Shown here in pieces: positions 18,480-26,782 of a stretch of DNA of 64,000 bases. The notes beneath the pieces were generated by a model, which was not told the DNA's origin, did no database searches, and worked only from the letters and a program-made list of their open reading frames with translations. Every line of letters begins with the position of its first letter. Position 1 is the first letter of the stretch. The stretch is taken from positions 2,843,001 to 2,907,000 of the forward strand of contig NZ_JACDXJ010000001.1 of NCBI RefSeq assembly GCF_013520865.1, given 5' to 3'. A program made the position numbers and the translations under genes. Source of the stretch: Microvirga mediterraneensis (GTDB lineage Bacteria; Pseudomonadota; Alphaproteobacteria; Rhizobiales; Beijerinckiaceae).

Positions 18480-18917
18480 ATGAAGAAGCTCGCGATTTTC
18501 GCTGGCGCTGGATTTATGGTTCTTGGCGGCATGGGTGCTGCTCTGGCGCAGTCCTCCCCGGCGATTTCCGGAACGCCCGGCTCGCTCTTCCCGGAGGCCG
18601 CTCCGCATGAGATCCGCATGATCAACGGCGTTCCCTGCCGCACGGTCCTCGATCCGAACACGCGCGATACGCGCATTCCGATTGCCTGTGCCGGTCAGGT
18701 GAGCGGCGTCGTGGCCCCGATGGGTGGCGATGTCGTGACCACGGGCAGCATTGTTCCCGCACCGGTCGGACCCATGATGGCAGCCCCGATGCCGATGGCT
18801 TCGCCCGATCCCTATGCGGCTCCGCATGAGATCCGCACGGTGAACGGTGTTCCCTGCCGTACTGTTCTGGACCCGAACACCCGCGATACCCGCATTCCTG
18901 TGTCCTGCGGCTACTAA
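18480..18917 (+). CDS. secreted protein with a duplicated 30-residue cysteine motif
   Basis: A 145-residue protein of unknown function. A signal peptide (MKKLAIFAGAGFMVLGG, cleavage after ALA) is followed by two nearly identical 30-residue units at residues 41-70 and 114-143. Each starts APHEIR, contains NGVPCRTVLDPNTRDTRIP and ends in Cys; 26 of 30 positions agree. Each unit has two cysteines, suggesting one disulfide per unit. The linker is Gly/Pro/Met-rich and carries DVVTTGS, also seen in the YG-rich protein at 37645. GGAG 6 bases before the ATG at 18480 sets the start. Confidence 0.82.
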   Translation: MKKLAIFAGAGFMVLGGMGAALAQSSPAISGTPGSLFPEAAPHEIRMINGVPCRTVLDPNTRDTRIPIACAGQVSGVVAPMGGDVVTTGSIVPAPVGPMMAAPMPMASPDPYAAPHEIRTVNGVPCRTVLDPNTRDTRIPVSCGY

Positions 18918-18938
18918 CTACGCATTCACTCATGAAAG

Positions 18939-18964
18939 GCGCGGGCTGAAACGCCCGCGCTTTT
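18939..18964 (+). terminator. terminator of the duplicated-motif gene
   Basis: GCGCGGGC/GCCCGCGC, an 8-bp perfect stem with a 6-base loop (18939-18946 with 18953-18960), runs into TTTT 22 bases after the stop. Confidence 0.85.
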
Positions 18965-18984
18965 CCGTATGCGTCCATCAAAGA

Positions 18985-19014
18985 AAAACCCTCATGGCGT
19001 GCCATGGGGGTTTT
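18985..19014 (-). terminator. terminator of the Cdc48 gene
   Basis: Near-perfect inverted repeat AAAACCCTCATGG ... CCATGGGGGTTTT. It has A-runs and T-runs on both sides, so it can work in both directions. It lies 20 bases beyond the stop of the minus-strand AAA+ gene. Confidence 0.75.
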
Positions 19015-19033
19015 CCGTTGTCGCGATGCGGGC

Positions 19034-21310
19034 TTATTCGGCCGCCTGCCTCAGCGGGAGGAATCCGATGGACTGACGCTGCGGACCTTCCTGCTTGAGG
19101 GTCCGAAGCATGTCCTCGTATTCCCGTTCCATCTCGGGAGTCACGGACGGGCGGGTCTCGCGCAGGGCCTGTTCGAAATGGGCCATGGTCACATGCTCCG
19201 CCTGGAGCGATTCCCTCAAGGCGAGAAGCCCCGCGCGGCGGGTGAGATCCTCGAGGTCCGCCCCGGTGAAGCGGCTCGTCCGTTCGGCGATGGCGTCGAG
19301 ATCCACGTCCGGGCCGAGCGGCATCGTCTTGGTGTGTATGCCCAGGATATGGCGGCGCCCCTGCGCGTCGGGAACCGGCACGTAGATCAGCTCGTCGAAA
19401 CGGCCCGGACGGAGCAGGGCAGGGTCGATGAGGTTCGGCCGGTTCGTGGCCGCCATGACGACGACGCCCTGCAACTCCTCGAGGCCGTCCATTTCCGCCA
19501 GGATCGTGTTGACGACCCGCTCCGTCACGGCGGGCTCGCCCAGCCCGCCGCCACGAACGGGAGCAAGGGAGTCGATCTCGTCGATGAAGATCACGGTCGG
19601 GGCGACCTGACGGGCCCGGGCGAAGAGGCGCGACACCTGCTGCTCGGATTCGCCGTACCATTTCGAGAGAAGGTCGGAGGATTTAGTCGCCACGAAATTG
19701 GCCTGGGCTTCCCGGGCGACGGCCTTCGCCAGGAGAGTCTTGCCGGTGCCTGGAGGGCCGAACAGCAGGAAGCCCTTGGCCGGGCGGATGCCGAGGCGGC
19801 GGAAGGATTCCGGACTCTTGAGCGGCAGTTCCACACCCTCGCGCAGCCGGGTGCGAGCCTCTTCGACGCCACCGATATCGTCCCAGGTCACGTTGGGCAC
19901 CTGGATCATGATCTCGCGCAGGGCCGAAGGCTGGACGCGCTTCATGGCGTTCATGAAATCCTGCCGGGTGACTTGCAGGCTCTCGAGCACGTTGGACGGG
20001 ATCCCATCCCTCAGGTTGATGCCGGGCAGGATGCGCCGCAGGGAATCCATGGCGGCTTCCCGAGCCAGCGCGGCCAGATCGGCTCCGACGAATCCGTAGG
20101 TCGTGCGGGCGATGTCCTCCAGGTCGACGTCCTCGGCCAGGGGCATGCCGCGGGTGTGGATGCCGAGGATCTCCCGGCGTCCGGACTCGTCAGGCACGCC
20201 GATGACGATCTCGCGGTCGAAGCGGCCCGGACGGCGAAGAGCCTCGTCGATGGCCTCGCGCCGGTTGGTTGCGCCGATCACCACGATATTCTGGCGGGGC
20301 TCCAGGCCGTCCATGAGGGTGAGCAGCTGGGCGACGATCCGCCGCTCGACCTCGCCCGTAACCTCTTCGCGCTTGGGCGCGATGCTGTCGATCTCGTCGA
20401 TGAAGATGATGGCGGGGGCGTTCTGCTGCGCTTCCTGGAAGACCTGCCGAAGCCTCTGCTCCGACTCGCCGTAATGACTGCCCATGATCTCGGGGCCGGC
20501 AATGTGGAAGAACTGCGCCTCCGTCTCGTTGGCGACGGCCCGCGCCAGCCTGGTCTTGCCGGTACCGGGAGGCCCGTAGAGCAGGACGCCTTTCGGCGGA
20601 TCGATGCCGAGGCGCTGAAAGAGCTCTGGGTGGCGAAGCGGCAGTTCCACCATCTCGCGGACCTGATCGACCGTGCTGCCGAGGCCGCCGATATCGTCAT
20701 AGGTCACGTCGGCGCGGCGCGCCTCCCGCGGCTCCTCGAATTGCGGTCGAAGTTCGATTTCGGTCTCGGCCGTCACATGCACGATGCCGCGCGGCTGGGT
20801 CGAGACGACGACGAGGCGGATCTCCTGCAGGCCATAGGCCGGGATGTTGAGAAAGCCTCGCATCTCCTCCGGCAGCCGCTGGCCCGACGAACGCTGCGAA
20901 TAGACCGAGGTGGAAATCACGTCGCCCGCCGTCAAGGGACGCTGGTAGAAGGTCCGCTTCAGGGCATCGCCCGAGCCCTGGAGGCGCAGCCCTTTCTGGG
21001 CCGGCGCGAGCACGACGCGGGTCGCCGGCCGCACGTCCGCGCGCTTCACCTCCACGTGGTCGCCGCTGCCTACGCCTGCATTGACACGCTGCAGGCCGTC
21101 GAGACGAATGATGTTCAGGCCTTCGTCTTCAGGATAGGGTGTGACGGCGATGGCCGTAGTGTGACGCTTGCCGACGATTTCGACGGCTTGACCTTCCTGG
21201 ATGCCGATTTCGGCAAGCGACTGCCGGCTCATGCGTGCGAGGCCCCGGCCCGAATCGTCCGGCCGGGCATTCGCGACCTGAAGGCGTACACTCTGCCCAT
21301 CGTCTGCCAT
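19034..21310 (-). CDS. Cdc48/VCP-type AAA+ ATPase
   Basis: A 758-residue double-ring AAA+ unfoldase of the Cdc48/p97 class, better known from archaea and eukaryotes. Residues ~5-190 form the N domain (double-psi barrel type). D1 has Walker A GPPGTGKT at ~246, Walker B FIDEID and arginine-finger region RRPGRFDREI. D2 repeats these (GPPGTGKT, FIDEID, LRPGRFDELIY). The C-terminus lacks a Hyd-Tyr-x proteasome-docking motif. The ATG at 21310 is chosen because AAGGG lies 9 bases upstream; 21319 is too close to it. The role in bacteria is poorly defined. Confidence 0.9.
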   Translation of the reverse strand: MADDGQSVRLQVANARPDDSGRGLARMSRQSLAEIGIQEGQAVEIVGKRHTTAIAVTPYPEDEGLNIIRLDGLQRVNAGVGSGDHVEVKRADVRPATRVVLAPAQKGLRLQGSGDALKRTFYQRPLTAGDVISTSVYSQRSSGQRLPEEMRGFLNIPAYGLQEIRLVVVSTQPRGIVHVTAETEIELRPQFEEPREARRADVTYDDIGGLGSTVDQVREMVELPLRHPELFQRLGIDPPKGVLLYGPPGTGKTRLARAVANETEAQFFHIAGPEIMGSHYGESEQRLRQVFQEAQQNAPAIIFIDEIDSIAPKREEVTGEVERRIVAQLLTLMDGLEPRQNIVVIGATNRREAIDEALRRPGRFDREIVIGVPDESGRREILGIHTRGMPLAEDVDLEDIARTTYGFVGADLAALAREAAMDSLRRILPGINLRDGIPSNVLESLQVTRQDFMNAMKRVQPSALREIMIQVPNVTWDDIGGVEEARTRLREGVELPLKSPESFRRLGIRPAKGFLLFGPPGTGKTLLAKAVAREAQANFVATKSSDLLSKWYGESEQQVSRLFARARQVAPTVIFIDEIDSLAPVRGGGLGEPAVTERVVNTILAEMDGLEELQGVVVMAATNRPNLIDPALLRPGRFDELIYVPVPDAQGRRHILGIHTKTMPLGPDVDLDAIAERTSRFTGADLEDLTRRAGLLALRESLQAEHVTMAHFEQALRETRPSVTPEMEREYEDMLRTLKQEGPQRQSIGFLPLRQAAE

Positions 21311-21479
21311 TGCTGTCATCCCTTGTTCGTGCGCTTCCGATGCGGTGGCAGGCGAGGAGAGGCGCATGCCGTCTCAAGGCCTCCCGGGTGCCACGCAGAC
21401 AGGCTTCGCGGGCGGCGAAACCGCAGGGCCAACGCCACATACTTGGAATTGTTGCAGGCAACGCTCTGCAGGTACGACG

Positions 21480-22004
21480 CTACGAGGTAGCCCGGTCCGA
21501 CGGCGCCCAAAGCCGCTTGAGCGCTTCTTCCACCTCGACCTCGTCCGAGGGGGCGGCGAGCAGGACGCCGGCGATGGGCATGAAGGGCGCGATCTTGGGG
21601 AGCCTCATGGAGCCCTCTGCACCCTTCTCGGAATTGTCATCCACCGGCGCATCGATCAGTTCCCAGCTGTCGAACAGGTCCATGGACGAGTGGCCGGGAA
21701 GATTCGGGCCGAGATAGGGGACGATCTCCACCCATGGCCTGCCGTTGGATCGGGGAGTCACCTTGGTGACCTGTCCGAAGAAGCGGGTGAGCGGACAGCG
21801 GACGAAGTCGCCCGGCACCGGCATTCGAGCCTTCTCGATCTCCAAAGCCGTTTCGGCTTCGCCAAGCTCCGCGCGTAGCTTGGCAATGCGTTCCACCAGC
21901 TCCGCAACGCGCTTCGTGCAGGGGCTGCCATGGTCCCCGTTCAAGGTCGAAACGAGCGACAAGCTCGTAGCGGAATCGATATCCGTCACTGGAAACGCCC
22001 TCAT
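21480..22004 (-). CDS. hypothetical protein upstream of Cdc48
   Basis: I do not recognise this 174-residue protein. Residues ~30-65 look like a coiled coil (RVAELVERIAKLRAELGEAETALEIEK). A compact domain follows with DFVRCPLTRFFGQVTKVT and GRPWVEIVPYLGPNLP, reminiscent of a small beta-barrel that reads out a surface. The ATG at 22004 is chosen because GAGGAG stands 8-13 bases upstream. It lies 169 bases before the Cdc48 gene on the same strand, so a substrate adaptor is conceivable, but no motif proves it. Confidence 0.7.
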   Translation of the reverse strand: MRAFPVTDIDSATSLSLVSTLNGDHGSPCTKRVAELVERIAKLRAELGEAETALEIEKARMPVPGDFVRCPLTRFFGQVTKVTPRSNGRPWVEIVPYLGPNLPGHSSMDLFDSWELIDAPVDDNSEKGAEGSMRLPKIAPFMPIAGVLLAAPSDEVEVEEALKRLWAPSDRATS

Positions 22005-22135
22005 GACGGCCCTCCTCTGATCCTTCAATTGTGGAGCGTCTCGGCGGGAGAGCAAGGAGCCATGAAGACTCAGATGGAACTCAACCTTGGCGCATGGGGG
22101 TTATAGGAAGAGGTAGCTTGAGAGTAGGAGGCGGC

Positions 22136-22912
22136 ATGGGTCGCGGTCGCCGTGCGCTGGTTCGGATTGTGAGCATCATGGGAGGATTGGTGCTCGCGTC
22201 TGTCGTTTGGGCCCAGGATCCGGCACCGCCGCTGCCTCCGCCCAGGCCCGACAGCCCGGTCGAGCCAATGCCATTGCCCCCGCCGAGGCCGGATCGTCCC
22301 GCCGCGCCGGAGCCTAGCGCCGAAAATGCGCCGGAGGAGGGCGCCTCTTCCGAACAAAAGGCCGAAACCGGAAGCGAAACCGGCGATGCCTGCCTCCAGC
22401 GCCTCACCCAGCTCGGGCTCCATTTCGAAAAACGCCCGCCCGTGAAGGAGAACAGTTGCAGCATCGAAAACCCGGTTCTGGTCTCCGCGCTGCCCAATGG
22501 GGTCACGGTCGTGCCGGCCTCGCTCATGGGATGCCCCGTGGCCGAGAGCATCACCCGTTGGATGAGCGACGCGGTCGCGCCCGAGGCCGAGCGTCAGTTC
22601 CAGAGCGCGCCGACGAAGCTTCTCATCGGCACCTCCTATCAATGCCGGGATCAGCGGAATGGCGCGAAGCTGAGCGAACATGCCTTCGGCAACGGCCTCG
22701 ACGTCATGGGCTTCGAATTCGCCAAACGGCCTGCGCTGACGGTCGGAAGCCATGAGGAGAATTCGCCGGAGGCGTCGTTCCAGGCGGCGATCCGGAAAGC
22801 CGCCTGTCCGATCTTCAATACGGTGCTCGGACCGGGCTCGGATTCGGATCACGGCAATCACCTTCATCTCGATCTGCGCCAGCGCAAGGGCGATTACCGG
22901 ATCTGCCAATAG
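22136..22912 (+). CDS. extensin-like (D-Ala-D-Ala carboxypeptidase-fold) secreted protein
   Basis: A 258-residue exported protein. A signal segment (residues ~8-26, ending VWA) is followed by a Pro-rich linker with repeated LPPPRP. A C-terminal extensin-like domain follows. That domain has the pattern of LAS-type peptidoglycan peptidases: GTSYQCRDQRNG, SEHAFGNGLDVMGFEF and DHGNHLHLDL, whose His/Asp residues would bind zinc. It probably trims or binds cell-wall peptides. AGGAG 5 bases before the ATG at 22136 sets the start. An L,D-transpeptidase gene follows on the same strand. Confidence 0.83.
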   Translation: MGRGRRALVRIVSIMGGLVLASVVWAQDPAPPLPPPRPDSPVEPMPLPPPRPDRPAAPEPSAENAPEEGASSEQKAETGSETGDACLQRLTQLGLHFEKRPPVKENSCSIENPVLVSALPNGVTVVPASLMGCPVAESITRWMSDAVAPEAERQFQSAPTKLLIGTSYQCRDQRNGAKLSEHAFGNGLDVMGFEFAKRPALTVGSHEENSPEASFQAAIRKAACPIFNTVLGPGSDSDHGNHLHLDLRQRKGDYRICQ

Positions 22913-22978
22913 ATCCACGGGAACAGAGACCCCGGCCAGCGCCTTTTCTGTGCACGACCTTTTCCGGTGGAGTTCGCC

Positions 22979-23968
22979 ATGAGATGCGTTGCGTATGCTG
23001 CCCTTGGAATCATGTGCCTGTTGGGTTCGGCTTCCGCCGCACCTCAGGCGTTGAACCTGGACGCCGTGAACAAGGCCGAGTGGTCGGCCGAGACAGGCAA
23101 GGGCAAGGAGATCGATCCGGCTCTCGTCAAGATACAGGTTCTGCTCGACCGGGCCCGATTCTCGCCCGGCGTCATCGATGGGCATAATGGCGAGAACCTT
23201 CGCAATGCGATCAAGGCCTTCGATGCTGCGCACGATCTCAAAGCCGACGGGAAACTCGATGAGGAATCCTGGGCCAAGCTCAACGAGACTTCGTCCGAGC
23301 CCACCCTGATCGAGTACACGATCAAGGCTGAGGACGTGAAAGGCCCCTTCGTTGCCATTCCGGAAAAGATGGAGGACCAAGCCAAGCTCGACCATCTCGG
23401 CTATTCCAGCGCGGAGGAACTCCTGGCCGAGAAGTTTCACATGGACATGGATCTGATCAAGACCCTGAATCCCGGCAAATCCTTCGACAAGGCCGGGACG
23501 TCCATCCTCGTCGCCAATGTCCGGACGAAACAGTCGGAGCCGGAGAAAGTGGAGAAGGCCTCGAAGATCGAGGTCGTGAAGAACGAGCACATCCTGCGCG
23601 TTCTGAACAAGGACGGCTCCGTCGTCGCGACCTATCCGGCGTCCATCGGCAGCGAGGAGAAGCCGGCGCCCAGCGGATCGTACACGGTTCGCGCCGTGGC
23701 TCCGAACCCGAACTACACATACAATCCGGACTATGCCTTCAAGGGCGTCAAGACCAAGGAGAAGTTCGAGATCAAGCCTGGACCGAACAATCCTGTCGGA
23801 AGCACATGGATCGATCTATCCATCGAGTCCTACGGCATCCACGGGACGCCCGAACCTGAGAAGGTCGGAAAAGCCTACTCACACGGTTGCGTGAGGCTGA
23901 CGAACTGGGACGTCGAAGCCTTGTCCAAGATGGTCGAGAAGGGGACGCCGGTCGATTTCATCGACTGA
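22979..23968 (+). CDS. L,D-transpeptidase (YkuD domain)
   Basis: A 329-residue exported enzyme that forms 3-3 cross-links or attaches proteins to peptidoglycan. The signal peptide ends near SASA. Residues ~45-110 are a peptidoglycan-binding repeat (VKIQVLLDRARFSPGVIDG). The catalytic YkuD domain is at ~195-329 with the signature HGTPEPEKVGKAYSHGCVRL, whose Cys is the nucleophile. GGTGGAG 6 bases upstream supports the ATG at 22979 rather than the GTG at 22967. It follows the extensin-like gene by 66 bases. Confidence 0.93.
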   Translation: MRCVAYAALGIMCLLGSASAAPQALNLDAVNKAEWSAETGKGKEIDPALVKIQVLLDRARFSPGVIDGHNGENLRNAIKAFDAAHDLKADGKLDEESWAKLNETSSEPTLIEYTIKAEDVKGPFVAIPEKMEDQAKLDHLGYSSAEELLAEKFHMDMDLIKTLNPGKSFDKAGTSILVANVRTKQSEPEKVEKASKIEVVKNEHILRVLNKDGSVVATYPASIGSEEKPAPSGSYTVRAVAPNPNYTYNPDYAFKGVKTKEKFEIKPGPNNPVGSTWIDLSIESYGIHGTPEPEKVGKAYSHGCVRLTNWDVEALSKMVEKGTPVDFID

Positions 23969-23973
23969 CGATC

Positions 23974-25941
23974 TCAGGCCTGCACGATCGGCGCATCCAC
24001 GGTGCAGATGACCCCTGACGGGGCGAACGTGATGTGCACTTCGCCGTTCAAATCCTGTGCGAGGCTTCGCTCGATCAACCGAGTGCCGAAGCCGCGCCGT
24101 CGAGGGGGCTCGACCACCGGCCCGCCACTTTCGGACCATGTGAGATGCAGGCGCTTCTCACCTGTCTGCTTGACGAACCAGGCGACCTGGACCTCACCGG
24201 ACGTGTTCGACAGAGCCCCATATTTCACGGCATTGGTGGCAAGTTCCTGCAGGGCCATTGCGATCGCGAGCGCCATGCGCGGTGTCAGGCGGACATCCGG
24301 CCCTTCCAGATGAAGTCGGTTCTCGCGCTCGTGGCGATAAGGAGCCATGGCTCCCCTGACGATCTCGATCAGGCCGGCTCCTTCCCAGTTTTCCCGCGTC
24401 AGCACGTCGTGGGCTCGGGACAGGGCGAGCAGCCGCGCCTCCATCGAGGCGCGGGCCGCTTCCGGATTGTCTGCGTTGCGAAGGGTTTGGGATGCGATGG
24501 ATTGAACGGTCGCCAGGGTGTTCTTGACCCGATGGTTCAGTTCATTGATCAGAAGCTCACGGTGCTCCTCGGCCTTCTTCCTCTCGGTGATGTCGACGGA
24601 GATGCCTGGAAATCTCACGGGCTGGCCGGCGGCTCTGTAGCAACGCCCCTGGGCGAACACCCAGTGGATCCGCCCGCTCTTGTCGATCGTGCGGTACTCG
24701 GCAGCCAGGGTCTCGCCTGTTTCCAAGGTCTGCTGGATCTGTTCCTCTATCCGGCTCCGGTCGTCCGGGTGAATGCCGCTGACGAAGTCTGCGATGGGAG
24801 CACCCGCCGCAGCGGCCTCGGTTTCGACACCGTAGAGGGAGGCGAAGCGCTCGTCCGCATAGACGAGATCGGATTGAATATCCCAGTCCCAGGTCCCCAC
24901 GACGCTCGCTGCGGTCAGCGCGAGCTGGAGCCGTTCCTCGCTTTTGCGCAGGGCCGCCTCCGATCGAAGGCGCTCGACCGCATCCCAGGTCCGCTCGGCG
25001 ACATCCTCGATGAGCTTGATCTCACCCGAACTCCAGAGGCGAGGCTCCTTGTCATGAACGTAGAGGGCGGCGACCATGCGTCCGCGCTTGATCAGGCTGA
25101 CCGTGATGACGGCGCGGAGTTCGAGATACGCAAAGGCGCTAAGGTGATCGGGCGAGTTGGTGCGCGGATCGGCAGCGGCATCATTGACCACAAGCGTTTC
25201 GCCACGCTTAAGAGCGCCGTGGATCTCCGGGCCGAACGCCGCGAGGTCGTGGGTTCCCGTCCGATGGGCAACCGAGCCGTCCGTCCAGTTGTGCTCCGTC
25301 GTGAAGTAGCGGGCCGTTGCCTCGACCTCACCATAGCCGACGCGGCTCGCACCGAGATGCTGGCCGAGCATTTCCTGTGCCGCCGCGATCACGTCGATAG
25401 GCTCGTTCAAGCCGCGCAGGCGGTCGCTCAGGCGCACGAGAAACTCAAGGCGACGCTCGCTGAGAACCTTTGCGGTCGTGTCATGAACGATGCAGAGGAT
25501 CCCGCCGACACCACCGGTCTCGTCATGAATGGGGCTATAGGAGAACGTCCACCAAGTTTGTTCCGGATAACCGTTGCGCTTGAGGATAATGGGCAGGTCC
25601 TCGAAGTAGCTGGCTTGTCCGAGGAACGCCCGTTCGGCAATCGGGCCGACCGTGTCCCAGGCTTCCGCCCATACTTCGCGGAAGGGTCGTCCCAAGGCGT
25701 CAGGTTTCGAGCCTAAGACCGGCGCATAGGCATCGTTGTAGAAGCTCGTCAGCTCCTGTCCCCACAGCATGTAGGTCGGGAACTTGGAATGGAGCATGAT
25801 GCTCACGGCGGTCCGCAGGGAATGCGGCCATGTCTCGATTCGGCCGACAGGTGTGGATGCCCAATCGTGATGGCGAATGCGCTCACCCATGGACCCTCCG
25901 TGTGCAAGGAAGTCAGGTCCAGGTTTCATACGCTCCTGCAT
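23974..25941 (-). CDS. HWE-family sensor histidine kinase with PAS and GAF domains
   Basis: A 655-residue cytoplasmic kinase with no membrane helix. A PAS domain lies at ~30-165, a GAF domain at ~170-320 and a second PAS at ~335-455. The last ~200 residues are an HWE kinase: phospho-acceptor His in ELNHRVKNTLATVQSIA, N-box LQELATNAVKYGAL and the WSESGGP motif. HWE kinases typically act in light, redox or general stress signalling. No response regulator is adjacent. The start is unsure: ATG at 25941, or at 25929 with AGGAG very close. Confidence 0.9.
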   Translation of the reverse strand: MQERMKPGPDFLAHGGSMGERIRHHDWASTPVGRIETWPHSLRTAVSIMLHSKFPTYMLWGQELTSFYNDAYAPVLGSKPDALGRPFREVWAEAWDTVGPIAERAFLGQASYFEDLPIILKRNGYPEQTWWTFSYSPIHDETGGVGGILCIVHDTTAKVLSERRLEFLVRLSDRLRGLNEPIDVIAAAQEMLGQHLGASRVGYGEVEATARYFTTEHNWTDGSVAHRTGTHDLAAFGPEIHGALKRGETLVVNDAAADPRTNSPDHLSAFAYLELRAVITVSLIKRGRMVAALYVHDKEPRLWSSGEIKLIEDVAERTWDAVERLRSEAALRKSEERLQLALTAASVVGTWDWDIQSDLVYADERFASLYGVETEAAAAGAPIADFVSGIHPDDRSRIEEQIQQTLETGETLAAEYRTIDKSGRIHWVFAQGRCYRAAGQPVRFPGISVDITERKKAEEHRELLINELNHRVKNTLATVQSIASQTLRNADNPEAARASMEARLLALSRAHDVLTRENWEGAGLIEIVRGAMAPYRHERENRLHLEGPDVRLTPRMALAIAMALQELATNAVKYGALSNTSGEVQVAWFVKQTGEKRLHLTWSESGGPVVEPPRRRGFGTRLIERSLAQDLNGEVHITFAPSGVICTVDAPIVQA

Positions 25942-26210
25942 CAAGTGGGCTCGCTAACACGCAGACAAATACAATGTTCATGGACGATAGAAAGTTCGCC
26001 AGGCGGCTGTGAGGTCCACAGTCTACATATGAAACGCCGTCCCGCTTTTTCCAGAGCTTGGCTTTAGATGTGGTGAAGCGGCATTCAAACGGTAAATTGA
26101 CACGCTGTCGTGTTTGACTTGCTTTGGTGCGAACCGATAGCCTTGTTGAGTGATGCTGAAGCCAAGATCTGCATCCATGGTTTGGGTTCCCAGCAAGCGA
26201 TGAGGACGAT

Positions 26211-26780
26211 GTGACGAAGCTGATTGGTATCTCGGGAAGCCTCCGCCAAGCCTCCTACAACGCCGCGCTGCTGCGGAACGCGGCGGGGCTGATGCCCGAG
26301 AATGCGGAACTCGTTGTCGAAACGATACGGGGGATCCCACTTTACGATGCGGATGTCGAGGTCAACGAGGGTATTCCCCAGCGGGTCATGGAGTTGAAGG
26401 ACGCCGTTGCGGCTGCGGACGGCCTGCTTCTCGTAACTCCGGAATACAACAATTCGATTCCTGGCGTGTTCAAGAACGCCATCGATTGGCTCTCTCGGCC
26501 GGACTCGGACATCAAACGCGTTTTCGGCGGCAAACCTGTGGCCGTCATCGGAGCCTCGCCGAGTGGGTTCGGGACGATCCTGTCACAGAATGCGTGGCTT
26601 CCGGTTCTGCGGACGCTCAGGACCGATTTCTGGGCCGGCGGCCGCCTGATGGTGTCGCGCGCACAGACGGTCTTCAACCAGGACGGCAGTTTCGCGGATC
26701 AGAAGATCGAGGAGCAGCTGCGCCAGTATCTCGCGGGTTTTACCGCCTACGTCCAGTCGACGCGGCGAACTGCGCCCTGA
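26211..26780 (+). CDS. NADPH-dependent FMN reductase
   Basis: A 189-residue flavodoxin-like reductase. The FMN-phosphate loop is GSLRQASYNAALLR and the second flavin contact is TPEYNNSIPGVFKNAIDWLSR, both diagnostic of this family (ChrR/YieF and azoreductase relatives). It would reduce quinones, chromate or azo compounds with NAD(P)H, but the substrate is not deducible. The start is a GTG at 26211 with GAGGA 4 bases upstream. It is convergent with the next gene. Confidence 0.92.
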   Translation: MTKLIGISGSLRQASYNAALLRNAAGLMPENAELVVETIRGIPLYDADVEVNEGIPQRVMELKDAVAAADGLLLVTPEYNNSIPGVFKNAIDWLSRPDSDIKRVFGGKPVAVIGASPSGFGTILSQNAWLPVLRTLRTDFWAGGRLMVSRAQTVFNQDGSFADQKIEEQLRQYLAGFTAYVQSTRRTAP

Positions 26781-26782
26781 TC

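Noticed and set aside
19004..21490. 828-aa plus-strand frame opposite the Cdc48 gene
   Set aside because: Antisense shadow; the minus-strand protein has all AAA+ motifs.
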